Positions 44,350 through 53,250 of a stretch of 64,000 nt of DNA are shown in pieces. Position numbers and translations under genes: made by a program. Within the stretch, counting starts at the first letter, position 1. Every line of letters starts with the position of its first letter. The notes under the pieces were generated by a model, which was not told the origin of the DNA, did not search any database, and was given only the letters and a program-made list of their open reading frames with translations. The stretch is from JAAZZY01 sp964612505 (GTDB lineage Bacteria; Chlamydiota; Chlamydiia; Chlamydiales; JAAZZY01): positions 34,077 through 98,076 of the forward strand of contig CAZTEX010000006.1 of NCBI GenBank assembly GCA_964612505.1, written 5' to 3'.

Positions 44350-45546
44350 TTATTCTACAATCTGACCTTTTTGAGGGACACATGTTGCAGATTTATTAAT
44401 GGGAGGAGGGGCAAAAGGGAGTACTGTTGATTTACATAATGTTTGAATTTGATTAGGACCTTTAAAGATTGCTTTAGGAATATGGACGCAAACGTTTTTA
44501 ATCACATTGACTGGTTCTGCAACCACAAAGTCTCCCACCATACTTAAAAATTGATACGCTTCCTGTTGACTAAACCCTTGAAAGCGCACTAAAAAGTCAA
44601 TGGCATTACAAGCTGCAAGTCTCATCGCTTCCATCAGATCTGTATTTAATCCGACAAAAATCCAATCTTTATCTGTTTCCACAAACGGCCAACTTAAAAA
44701 ATCTTGCCCGTTTCGCAAAGCTTTATTGTTTGCTAGCACAGCTTTTGCTTGAAGGTCTTTTCTGACAAAAAATTGAAATTTAATAGATTCATAAGAGGTT
44801 TCAAGAGCAGTTACATCAATTTCACCATTACTTTGCAAAGCATGCGAATCTCCTGTCCAGACTAAGGCTCCTTCGCGAAACACGGGGACAAACAGGACAG
44901 AACCCACTTGAAGATCTCTTTGATCTAAATTGCCTGCAAAAGGGCCTGGAGGGACTGAGTTAAACTGATCGGGATTGGGTTGCCCCATACTCGCTGGCAT
45001 ATCCACAGGCCAACCTTGAGGCCAATCAGAGGGAGGACAAACAGCAACGACACCGGGAAAAGGTTGTAGATTAAAACAAATTCCAGGAGCAAATTCAGTG
45101 GTCATGTTTTTCTTGTCATACCAAAAATATTGAATCCGTGGTTGAGAAAAATCTGAAAATATCCCAGCAGATGGACTTAAAAAGTTATAACCAAAATCAT
45201 TGAGTTTAATATCTAAAATATGAATTTCTAAAATATCACCAAGCTCAGCGCCTTCTACATAAACAGGCCCTGTTAATGAGTGCATTCCCCGTTCTTTTTG
45301 AATTTGATTCGCTACGTAAAACTGAGCTACTTCTGCAGGTGTTGTTTGATTAAATACCATTTCATGAAGACAGCTATTCCATGTTCCCAGTGAAACAATA
45401 TCTCCACTTTTAACTTTGACAACAGGTGTTTTACCTGCTTCAAAAAGTCCAAGTGTCACAGTCTCCTCTGTTGGAGCAACACGATATTCACTGCAAAAAA
45501 GAGAACCAAAACATAATACAGCAATAATAGAAGCAAGTTTGAACAT
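44350..45546 (-). CDS. exported acetamidase/formamidase family protein
   Basis: 398 residues with a signal peptide about 1-18 (LFCS). Typical family blocks: WNSCLHEMVFNQ (about 56), GPVYVEGAELGDILEIHILDI (about 92) and the signature GNLDQRDLQVGSVLFVPV with VWTGDSHALQSNGE near 215-250. Hydrolyses formamide, acetamide or similar small amides to ammonia and acid. Here it is exported. The next upstream gene on the same strand is a porin relic. Confidence 0.88.
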   Translation of the reverse strand: MFKLASIIAVLCFGSLFCSEYRVAPTEETVTLGLFEAGKTPVVKVKSGDIVSLGTWNSCLHEMVFNQTTPAEVAQFYVANQIQKERGMHSLTGPVYVEGAELGDILEIHILDIKLNDFGYNFLSPSAGIFSDFSQPRIQYFWYDKKNMTTEFAPGICFNLQPFPGVVAVCPPSDWPQGWPVDMPASMGQPNPDQFNSVPPGPFAGNLDQRDLQVGSVLFVPVFREGALVWTGDSHALQSNGEIDVTALETSYESIKFQFFVRKDLQAKAVLANNKALRNGQDFLSWPFVETDKDWIFVGLNTDLMEAMRLAACNAIDFLVRFQGFSQQEAYQFLSMVGDFVVAEPVNVIKNVCVHIPKAIFKGPNQIQTLCKSTVLPFAPPPINKSATCVPQKGQIVE

Positions 45547-45603
45547 TGCAAATCCTCTAAGTCATTTTGATCCCATCTAAAATTTATTTCTAAAAATTGT
45601 CAA

Positions 45604-46862
45604 TCAAAATAACACCATAATCCTGCCTGTAAGGGCAAAGACTTGGGATTTCTCTGGGTTGTTTCCTACAATAGGAATGTAGCTCAATACAATTTGAAAA
45701 TAACTCGATAAATAGATTTGGCCTTGGTAATAGCTCTGCAGCATAAGTTCAGAATATTTTGAAAACCCATGAGGATTTAAACGAGACCAGGCAATACCAG
45801 CACCAAAAGAATCGTTAGGTCTTTCAGCGATTAATGCAAAGACGGTAAGTCCACCTCCAAAATAAAGATTCATATTCAAGGTTTTGGAATTATTCCATCC
45901 AAATTGCAAAAAGCCAGAAAGATTTCCTTTATCACGCCCTTTCGCTTTTCTTAACCAAAGACACTGTGAAGCAAAAGCATATACGCCCCCTGTTCCCGTT
46001 TGTGTTTGAGAGTAGGCCTCTAATTTCCCACTTTGATACCAACCTCCAACTGCTGCCATACCTGGTTTGTGCTTAGCCCACCCATAACCCATTTCTGCTA
46101 TCGAAAAATAATAACTATTAAAATGAGGTCCTGTTAAACCTGTTTGCACTCCACGCGCTAGGTTACCATCAAAACAACCAAGATTAATATAGGTTTGTTT
46201 CATGGGAACAATTGAAAATTGAACACCACAAACAGAGTTGTAATATCCTCCAATCACTCCTAAAAGTGTTGTATTCACAAAAATAGGTGTATAAATTAAA
46301 CCACTGACAGAAGGAATTTCAACTGTGGGATCTTCAGTTGGAACTGGTTTAGAAACGTTGTTAAAGTGATATGTCGGAACTGTTTTGCCAATGCGAAAAA
46401 TAAATTTATTTTGAAAAAGAGCTTGTCGATACCAAAGTTGATAAAATTCAGAACGATTTAAAGGAGGAGCCCCCGGTAAGCTGTTATAGCCCTGAACAAC
46501 TCCCGCGTCACTATTTGTCGGTTGGCCATTAAATTGTAAAAACTCTCCACCAATAATAGCCCCGCTCCATCCCATCATTGTCTCTAAGTTAACAGAGAGA
46601 TCTATGATAGCCAAACTGTTGCCTGTCCAACGATTGTGATAGATACTTCCATAGGCAAGATAGTTGTAGTCACCCATCCAATACCCCCGAGTCGAATACC
46701 CGTTTTTGCAGGGATTCTGACTAACTTACCTAGTTCTCCTGTACCTACAATCGTATTTACCGCACCAGGGTTACCACTGATACCATAAGCTATGTCATCA
46801 GCCATAAGGCTAAAGTAGGAGCAAAATAAACAAAAGAAGAGTAGCAAACGTTTTGTAAACAT
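45604..46862 (-). pseudogene. OprB-like porin, frameshifted near its N-terminus
   Basis: An N-terminal piece (signal peptide ending SLMADD, then GIRLGGI) and a 357-residue remainder beginning MGDYNYLAYGSIY lie in different frames. Restoring one T in the ATTGG just before 46677 joins them as GIRLGGIWMGDYNYL, the usual start of carbohydrate-selective porins (OprB). The C-terminus ends in the outer-membrane phenylalanine (MVLF). Either a recent pseudogene, phase variation or a sequencing error. Adjacent to the amidase, which suggests coupled uptake and hydrolysis. Confidence 0.8.
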
Positions 46863-46960
46863 AAATTTTAATTTAGTTGCAGAAAACAAAAAAAAGCAAG
46901 GGATATGCTTTGCTCTATTACAAAATATTTTTGCATGAATCTTTAAACAAGAAGATCTGA

Positions 46961-47308
46961 CTACTTTCTACGTCTTTGCTTATTGGAAAAACTAAATATC
47001 AGTAGAATGGCCCCCAGTAAGAATGAAATTCCTCCACCAATATGTAACCAATAGGCCATCTTTTGGTATTGGCTGACGGTTTCTTTCCCTTCCTCTATTC
47101 TCTGCTGTATACGCGCAGTCGCTATCTCCCCTATCGTTTTTGTATAGGGGATAATTCTTGTGAATTTGCGCACTTGATTGACGCTGTTTTGAGTATTATC
47201 AATTTTATTCTGCCCTTGAAGCACCTGATCTGAGATATAGCTACCAAAAAGAAATGCTGTAATGCCTATGATTAACAAAAGGATACTTACAATTCTACGC
47301 ACAAACAC
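46961..47308 (-). CDS. small membrane protein with two transmembrane segments
   Basis: 115 residues, hydrophobic segments at about 6-26 and 86-107, with a charged coiled stretch between them that contains several Gln and Arg residues, and a basic Arg/Lys tail. No family recognised. It stands alone in the accessory region, 70 bases upstream of the porin relic start. Function unknown. Confidence 0.6.
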   Translation of the reverse strand: MFVRRIVSILLLIIGITAFLFGSYISDQVLQGQNKIDNTQNSVNQVRKFTRIIPYTKTIGEIATARIQQRIEEGKETVSQYQKMAYWLHIGGGISFLLGAILLIFSFSNKQRRRK

Positions 47309-47474
47309 AGGATACCTATTTGAAAAGCTAATTTTTTTAGATTATCAAAAAAAGTAAAGAAGTCTAGAAAAAAGTTAAATTGCCCAAGTCTATTCATTAG
47401 CTTTTTAAGGTCTGATATAGCGAAACACTCTAAAACACCACAAACTGCTTATAATGAGCTAGATAACTTTTTTA

Positions 47475-47502
47475 TTGAAAAAAATCTACTATGTGATATA
47501 AT
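47475..47502 (+). promoter_or_regulatory. promoter of the Ala/Asn-rich gene
   Basis: TTGAAA (47475-47480), 16 bases, TATAAT (47497-47502) with an upstream TGA extending the -10. Start expected near 47509, 46 bases before the ATG at 47555, which has GAGGGAC before it. Confidence 0.7.
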
Positions 47503-47554
47503 GTTTTCTGGGTTAGTTATTTAAACTAAAAATATTTAATTTAGAGGGACATTT

Positions 47555-48403
47555 ATGTCAGTTCACAATAATAGGCTAATGCTTGTTGATCCATCCATAG
47601 ATTCAAAAGGGATTGCTGTAGAAACAGAACCTGGGATCACAACCACTATTCTGAAAGGCATAGGCAAGGTTAGAGAAGTGAATATTAAGGGAGCAAATTA
47701 CGATGTTAATGTAAACAGCGCTGTGGGGTGGTTTATTAAAACAGCGTCCGGTAGAGAGGCTACGGAGCATACTACAGCCTTATTCAAAGAAGCAATGCTC
47801 TCCTTTAGAACCACAGAAGATATTTTTAGTTGTTTAGGAACGATTTTATCTAACCATGCTACTTTATTGAGCACAGGCTACACTCCTAGACCTTTAAATG
47901 AATTGTTTGAGCTCTTAAGCGTTATTATAGCAGGAAAAGATCGAGTTGAAATCGTAGAAAAGTTAGCAAATGCGATGATTTCTGCTGCGAACGCTGCCGG
48001 TGCTGCTAGCGATGCTGCCAGTATAGCTACTGCTGCCGCTACTGCAGCTGCAAATGCAGCTGCAAATGCTATTAATATGGTTGCTCACAATGCTAATGCT
48101 AACATTGCTGATCTTGTTCATAATGCGACTCTTGCTGCGATGGATGCTTACGTTGCCTCTGGAGAGGCTAACACTGCGGCCGATATTGCTACTGAAGCTG
48201 CTGCCGTTGCTAAAGAGGCCACTAGAATTGCTGCTGATATTAACGACGCTGATGCTGCTGAGATTGCTGCTAATGCAAGCGCTGCGATTGCCGCTGCAAA
48301 CACTGCAAATGCGGCAACTGTTTCTGCAGATCGAGCTGTTCATGCTATTAATAACGCGGTTCATATTGCTTCTGTTAATCGAGTTGTTCAAGGTGGGGGC
48401 TAA
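47555..48403 (+). CDS. alanine/asparagine-rich protein, putative effector
   Basis: 282 residues, no signal peptide or membrane segment. Residues 1-135 are ordinary mixed sequence, including KGIGKVREVNIKGANY and GREATEHTTALFKEAM. Residues about 137-270 are almost only Ala, Asn, Asp, Ser and Ile in short repeats (AANAAN, AADIAT, AAIAAANTA), probably long alpha helices. The repetitive GCT-rich DNA is visible from 47990. Strong own promoter and its own terminator. Absence of a signal and low-complexity helical repeats are common in type III effectors, but function is unknown. Confidence 0.65.
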   Translation: MSVHNNRLMLVDPSIDSKGIAVETEPGITTTILKGIGKVREVNIKGANYDVNVNSAVGWFIKTASGREATEHTTALFKEAMLSFRTTEDIFSCLGTILSNHATLLSTGYTPRPLNELFELLSVIIAGKDRVEIVEKLANAMISAANAAGAASDAASIATAAATAAANAAANAINMVAHNANANIADLVHNATLAAMDAYVASGEANTAADIATEAAAVAKEATRIAADINDADAAEIAANASAAIAAANTANAATVSADRAVHAINNAVHIASVNRVVQGGG

Positions 48404-48500
48404 AAGCGAAGCTAACACTTAGCAGAATGCGAATAAGCCAAACAGAGTAACAGATCTATTTGTTAAGTTCGGCAAATAATTTTTAATCTTTGACGATATA

Positions 48501-48533
48501 AGATCAGCTAATCAAAACTAGCTGATCTTTTTT
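48501..48533 (+). terminator. Rho-independent terminator after the Ala/Asn-rich gene
   Basis: Perfect 10-base stem AGATCAGCTA / TAGCTGATCT, 8-base loop, then six T. It lies about 100 bases after the gene stop. The facing NUDIX gene ends at 48589. Confidence 0.85.
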
Positions 48534-48588
48534 ATTTATAGTCTGGTAATAACTTTGAGATTGCTTTACCGAAGCTGAGTGCTTAAAC

Positions 48589-49104
48589 TTATTTAGAGAG
48601 GTCTTTGTTTTTGCAAGAAAGATAATCTCTCAGGATTTGGGCATGATCAAATGCAAGCTCATCCCACGGAATATCTTCTAGTTTTACAATAAATACTTCT
48701 GCTGCATCATCGCCTGCTTGAGGCAAGTCATAGGCTTTTGCCAAGTGCGTCACCTCTACAGAGTGATGACGAAAGTCTCTTTGAGGATCTGAATAGACAT
48801 GAAATTGCTTTAAATCAAAAAGTTCAAGATGAACTTCTTCCCACATTTCGCGCCTGACAGCAGCTTCTACTGTTTCACCATACTCTACTTTTCCACCCGG
48901 AATCGCTTTACCAAAAGGGGCTTTGCCTCTTTCGATTAAGACAATCCCTTGAAATTGCCCTTTCTCATAAACTTCAATAATAGCCGTAGTCGTTAAAATG
49001 GGAGGAACATGTTTTTTTTGATCTGAAATATTATTGGCATACCCTAAGATAGAGTGGATGCTCAAAGTAAAAATGATTAAATATTTAGAGATGATTTTTT
49101 TCAT
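48589..49104 (-). CDS. exported NUDIX hydrolase (second copy)
   Basis: 171 residues from the ATG at 49104 (AAGGTC upstream); the longer frame enters the hydrolase relic. Signal peptide about 1-23. NUDIX box GGKVEYGETVEAAVRREMWEEVHLE is complete except that the final glycine is His. Its start is 2 bases after the end of the interrupted hydrolase gene, so it was probably one transcript. Second exported NUDIX of this window, the first being at 1331-2179. Substrate unknown. Confidence 0.82.
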   Translation of the reverse strand: MKKIISKYLIIFTLSIHSILGYANNISDQKKHVPPILTTTAIIEVYEKGQFQGIVLIERGKAPFGKAIPGGKVEYGETVEAAVRREMWEEVHLELFDLKQFHVYSDPQRDFRHHSVEVTHLAKAYDLPQAGDDAAEVFIVKLEDIPWDELAFDHAQILRDYLSCKNKDLSK

Positions 49105-49106
49105 AT

Positions 49107-50138
49107 TTAGACCTTTTGACTCTTTATTTGATCTGAAAGCCACTCAAATGCTTTCTCAGCAATGTCTGGCCTTTTTCGAATATAATGAGCCATATCGGAA
49201 ATCCGCAAATAGGAAACCGGCTTCTCATTCTCTTTCATTTTTTCAATAAATGCATCAAAGGATTTGATCGCGGGATCTTTTTCTCCAGCAACCACCAGAT
49301 AAGGGGCATTTATTTTTTGATACTTGATGGAAGGGAATGTCTGCGCATCGGCATGGTACTTAAATGACATGCCCATAAAGAATTCTTTTGTAGTCTGATT
49401 ATCCACCATTAAATTCATGTAGGCATCAAAATCCTCACGAGATCCGATGATTTTTAAACATTCCTTGCAACTGCTTAATTGAGACGAGTGGGGACAAATT
49501 GGGTTTTGAGCTATTAGTTCTTCAACAAATAGCCATAACTGCTCGGACCAAGGTAGCTCTCCCGCTCCTGAAAAATTCATTGTAGCAATTGTTTTTTCAG
49601 AATATTTTTCAGTTAAAGAGGTAACAAGAACCCCACCTTCTGAAATACCCATAAAAATAAATTGTCCATTCCACCCTTGAGGTGGACACTTTTGTAAATA
49701 TTCAACTACTGCTTCGTGATCAGACAATCGCTGCGAGCGCGTATAGTGATCGACAAAATCTTGCTGTTGAATATGTACCCCATCAATACCCTATTGTTCT
49801 AAAGTAAGAACTCCTACTTTTAAGTTGAGAAATTCTTCTAGAAAGTAGCGATGAAAATGAATGACACTCAATAAAGAATCTTTGTTAGAAGAACCTTCGC
49901 ATAAAATAGCGATAGGATAGTTTTTTACACCCGGCGTTGTAAAATAATAAGTGATATCAGGGGCCCCTTCTCTACTATTTAAGCGAGAAACTTGAAATCT
50001 AGAAGAAGGGGGTATTTGATAGTTGAGATTAATATTTTTCCATTCAGAAAATTTAAAAGGGGTAATCTCGTTTTGAGAAACATTGAAGCGAGTTGGATCA
50101 TTTTGAACAACAAAGTGTTTTGAATTAGAAATTTGCAT
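49107..50138 (-). pseudogene. alpha/beta hydrolase interrupted by an in-frame amber codon
   Basis: Two open pieces, 50138-49794 and 49790-49107, are in the same frame with only TAG at 49791-49793 between them. The context (TLEQ-stop-GIDGVHI) suggests an original Trp codon TGG. The downstream part has a nucleophile elbow GISEGG, then PYLVVAGEKDP with the acid, and DMAHYIRKRP with the histidine, so the triad of an alpha/beta hydrolase is there. No signal peptide. May be a recent pseudogene or an error. Its start is 3 bases after the beta-lactamase-fold gene stop. Confidence 0.75.
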
Positions 50139-50141
50139 CGA

Positions 50142-51206
50142 TCACTCTGATTGTTCCAAAAAATGGAGACCAAGCACTCTAGGCCAATCTTCTGTAGAAT
50201 TTGCAAAAAGGAGAACACCTTTTTGCATTTTAAGATTAAACCCTAAAAAGCACCTAAATCCTCCCGTTTTTCCACTATGCCAAAAGATATCTCCTCTCTT
50301 AGAACTCGGAGCAATCAACCACCCTAGGCCCACTCTCATGGTTGGAAAAGATGATCCTCGAATTTGATGACACTCTTTGAGCAGTTCTGTAAGAGGGTGA
50401 TCGAAAAGATCCATATTTGCTGCTAAAAAAGTTGTCATATCTTGTACATTTGAACAAAGGGCGCCCGCTCCCTGAAAAATTTCTGCCATTTCAAAGGGCT
50501 CTACCTCTTTTCCTAGGTTATTTCCCGTTGCAAATTGTTTTTTTTGTTCATGGTCAAGAGAAATACCACTACTTTCCATATTTAATGGTTTCAAAATATA
50601 TTCAGAAAGTAACTGCTCATAACTTTTATTTTCGATCAGACTTAAAATATAACCCAAAAGACCCATTCCAATATCTGAATAACTAAATTGCTCTCCAGGA
50701 ACAGATAAGAGGTGGCAATGAGACAAAAACTCCTCAAGATCATTTTGAGAATAAATTTTATAAGGATTGTAAGAGTTCTCTTTTATATTATCTGGCATTT
50801 CAGGTAAGCCGGAGTAGTGAGTAGCTAAATGAAGAAGTGTTATTTTTTTACCTGCAAGTTCAGGAATTGATATATTAGGTAAATAGATCTCGATAGGATC
50901 ATTTAATTTTACCTTTCCTTGGTGAACAAGGGTCATTAAAACAAGAGTCGTAAATACTTTTGTAATAGACCCCAATTCAAAAATAGTCTTCCCAGAAGGC
51001 ATTTCATTTGAATTTAGGGATATTTTACCAGCAGAAAACAAATCAACAGTGCCATTTTCTATGATAGCTGCACAAGCACCGGCTCCACCGTAAACATTCA
51101 AATATTCTCGAAGAAGATTTTGCCTATTATCGATACGTTTATTTACTTCATAACTAGAGAGATTCTCTGTTAGATATGAGGAAGATGAAAGATGGGTGAT
51201 TGTCAT
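50142..51206 (-). CDS. beta-lactamase-fold serine hydrolase (class C/esterase type)
   Basis: 354 residues, no clear signal peptide. The nucleophile motif is Ser80-Ile-Thr-Lys83 (SITK). The second motif reads Tyr176-Ser-Asp rather than Y-x-N. The third is HSGKTGG near 310. Likely an esterase or peptidase rather than an antibiotic-hydrolysing enzyme. Followed within 3 bases by the interrupted hydrolase and then the NUDIX gene. Confidence 0.83.
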   Translation of the reverse strand: MTITHLSSSSYLTENLSSYEVNKRIDNRQNLLREYLNVYGGAGACAAIIENGTVDLFSAGKISLNSNEMPSGKTIFELGSITKVFTTLVLMTLVHQGKVKLNDPIEIYLPNISIPELAGKKITLLHLATHYSGLPEMPDNIKENSYNPYKIYSQNDLEEFLSHCHLLSVPGEQFSYSDIGMGLLGYILSLIENKSYEQLLSEYILKPLNMESSGISLDHEQKKQFATGNNLGKEVEPFEMAEIFQGAGALCSNVQDMTTFLAANMDLFDHPLTELLKECHQIRGSSFPTMRVGLGWLIAPSSKRGDIFWHSGKTGGFRCFLGFNLKMQKGVLLFANSTEDWPRVLGLHFLEQSE

Positions 51207-51211
51207 TGAAA

Positions 51212-51424
51212 TTACTCTGTTTTAAATTCTAAAATGTCACTGGGTTGACAATTTAAAAACTGACAAATCTTATCAAGAGTTGAAAAGCGAATCGCTTTGG
51301 CTTTCCCTGTCTTTAAGATCGATAAGTTTTGGATGGTAATACCCACCGCTTCTGCCAAATCTTGCAGCTTGACTTTTCTTTTAGCCAGCATGACATCCAA
51401 ATTAACAATAATGCACATATTCAA
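51212..51424 (-). CDS. Cro/C1-type HTH regulator, YozG-like
   Basis: 70 residues. Helix-turn-helix from about 18 to 40 (LQDLAEAVGITIQNLSILKTGKA), then FSTLDKICQFLNCQPSDILEF, the typical HTH_26/YozG form. TTG start, or the ATG two codons later. Paired with the upstream DUF2975 gene, a known arrangement in which the small regulator is coexpressed with a membrane protein. Confidence 0.85.
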   Translation of the reverse strand: MNMCIIVNLDVMLAKRKVKLQDLAEAVGITIQNLSILKTGKAKAIRFSTLDKICQFLNCQPSDILEFKTE

Positions 51425-51430
51425 CCTGGG

Positions 51431-51997
51431 TTATATGGTAAGTGTTTGTTCTTCTTCTAGCTTACTAGCTCTGAGCATAACCCAAGAAATGAAAATTAAT
51501 AAAACCCCACAAAATAGGGCCTTTAAATTAGGGGTTCCGAAACTGACACTAATATAGCGATGCCCTGGAGCGTTTGAGAGAGTGGTAGCTAAAACAAGTA
51601 GCATATTGCTCATTGGCTTTGCTATTAAGGCATCCAGAAAAAATAAACTCCCTAAATATCTGTATTGACGGGTGTTGTCAGTATTAAAAATTTGATTCTG
51701 ATAGTAATTATTAAAAATTCTTCTTAAAGAAAATAAACTTAAGAAAAAGGGTAAAATCCCAATGACGTCTCCAAGTGCCCTAATGGCTTTTGTCATTGCC
51801 GTCCATTGAATGGTATTGAGATTAATAAAACCTTCAGGAGTTCGGACAAATTGTTGAAAAAGATTTTGCACTAATCCATTTTGTATTAGAAAAGTATTAC
51901 CGCAAAACCATTGCAACAGGATGCATAAAGGAAAAAAGAAGATTAAAGCAGTCAGTAAATAAACAAAATATAAGCTAAATTTTTGAATTTTATCCAT
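51431..51997 (-). CDS. DUF2975 membrane protein
   Basis: 188 residues with four hydrophobic segments (about 10-32, 80-92, 113-135, 155-175). DUF2975 members are usually encoded with a YozG-type regulator; here they are 6 bases apart, in that order. Function in the family is not known; probably stress or transport-related. Confidence 0.75.
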   Translation of the reverse strand: MDKIQKFSLYFVYLLTALIFFFPLCILLQWFCGNTFLIQNGLVQNLFQQFVRTPEGFINLNTIQWTAMTKAIRALGDVIGILPFFLSLFSLRRIFNNYYQNQIFNTDNTRQYRYLGSLFFLDALIAKPMSNMLLVLATTLSNAPGHRYISVSFGTPNLKALFCGVLLIFISWVMLRASKLEEEQTLTI

Positions 51998-52069
51998 GGT
52001 TCACCTCTATAAAAAGAAGTACCAGAATAAGGACGGCTGCAATTTTAAACAATCAAAACTTATCGTTTA

Positions 52070-52354
52070 TCAATAAATTTTATTTTGTTCGGCTTGCCCT
52101 TTTTGCTCTTGCGACAAATCTTGAAGTAAACTTTTTACCCCTGATGAGATCTCAGCCAAAGGTTCATTTTTTAAAGAAAGCTCATCTTGTAAAGGTAGAA
52201 TATCTAAATTAGATATATCCCCACCTTTTCTTTCAAAGAACAGCTCTAGAGCCTCAAACAAGGATAGTTGCTCTATGTTTTGATCCCTCTCCTCGGGTTG
52301 AGGGTGACAGAGAGACGAGACAACAATCAGAATTGGTAATAAAAACTGTCTCAT
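52070..52354 (-). CDS. small exported unknown protein
   Basis: 94 residues. Short signal-like start (LLPILIVVSSLCHP), perhaps a lipoprotein with Cys at about 16. The rest is acidic and Leu/Gln-rich, helical. No family recognised. It lies between the DUF2975 gene and the outer-membrane protein gene, about 55 bases from the latter. Confidence 0.5.
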   Translation of the reverse strand: MRQFLLPILIVVSSLCHPQPEERDQNIEQLSLFEALELFFERKGGDISNLDILPLQDELSLKNEPLAEISSGVKSLLQDLSQEQKGQAEQNKIY

Positions 52355-52409
52355 ATAACTCTCTGCCTTTAAACACTAACTTAGTCGATCTAAAAATAAT
52401 TGCGCAATT

Positions 52410-53108
52410 TTAAAACGCTATTTGTAATCCAACATAGGGAACTAATGAATAAAGTTCATTATTCAAAGCCCAGCGATTGTACTTACAACCCAATGTGACA
52501 GATAAAAAATTTGCCCCTGCAGTAATACCAGCTTCTGCTAGATAGACTGTATCTTTAAAATTGGCGACTCTTTTAAGCTCTGCCCACCCATATCCTACAC
52601 CAAATGAAATATAAGGATAGAGCTTAAAAATAGATAATCGCGCTGGTTCTGAGGGAGATGCGATAATTTTAGCCACCAGTGATTGTAAAGAGAATGTTGT
52701 TGCTCTTCTCTCATTGTTAAAGCGATATGAATGAGTTCCGATGTTGGTTGTTCCATTGTGACCCGCATTAATATTTGTCTGCTGGTACTGGTAAGAACCT
52801 ACCAATTTTAAGCTAGTACCAATATGGTAACCCGCTAAAAATTCATACACAGGAGAGCGAAGAACGTTTTTGGGGCCATGGAAAAGGTACCCATACCCTA
52901 CATTCGACGAAATTAAAGGACCATTTGTTCGCTTGGGATGGTACACAACAGGTACCGTAGGAGTTGGTTTTCTAGAATATTGAACCCCATCTAAGTATAG
53001 AGTTTGAGGCTCTTCTTTTTTTTCATCGATAGAAAAAACTGAAGCACTTGTCAAAAAACAACTTAAGAGTGCTATAAGAACTTTATTGGATCTATTAAAA
53101 TACATCAT
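52410..53108 (-). CDS. outer-membrane beta-barrel protein
   Basis: 232 residues with a signal peptide about 1-26 (SVFSID). Alternating Gly/aromatic strands from about 65 to 232 (VGYGYLFHGP, YISFGVGYGWAEL) and the C-terminal phenylalanine (LQIAF) needed for BamA recognition. A basic Pro-rich linker lies before the barrel. Probably an eight-stranded OmpA/OmpW-sized barrel; specific role unknown. Confidence 0.75.
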   Translation of the reverse strand: MMYFNRSNKVLIALLSCFLTSASVFSIDEKKEEPQTLYLDGVQYSRKPTPTVPVVYHPKRTNGPLISSNVGYGYLFHGPKNVLRSPVYEFLAGYHIGTSLKLVGSYQYQQTNINAGHNGTTNIGTHSYRFNNERRATTFSLQSLVAKIIASPSEPARLSIFKLYPYISFGVGYGWAELKRVANFKDTVYLAEAGITAGANFLSVTLGCKYNRWALNNELYSLVPYVGLQIAF

Positions 53109-53250
53109 TTTAACATCCTCCTTTAGAGTTTGTTAAAAGCATGTTAGATCTGAAATATTATTTAAGCAATCATAAAATTTTTAAAACTCCATTGTTGAAA
53201 TCGATGGGGTTCTCCATAATGACTTTTTTCAACTAAGTGCTAAGTAATTT

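Noticed and set aside
39447..46965. 12-base match GATCTGACTACT near 39450 and near 46955
   Set aside because: Many 12-base matches are expected by chance in 64 kb; no longer similarity around it.
47963..48418. 151-codon open frame on the minus strand under the Ala/Asn-rich gene
   Set aside because: Shadow of the GCT-rich repeats; Ser/Asn/Ile low-complexity product without a ribosome site.
50142..51206. Beta-lactamase conferring resistance
   Set aside because: No signal peptide and the Y-x-N motif is Y-S-D; esterase-type relatives are more likely.
37901..53108. Prophage or integrative element
   Set aside because: No integrase, transposase, phage structural gene or duplicated tRNA end was seen.
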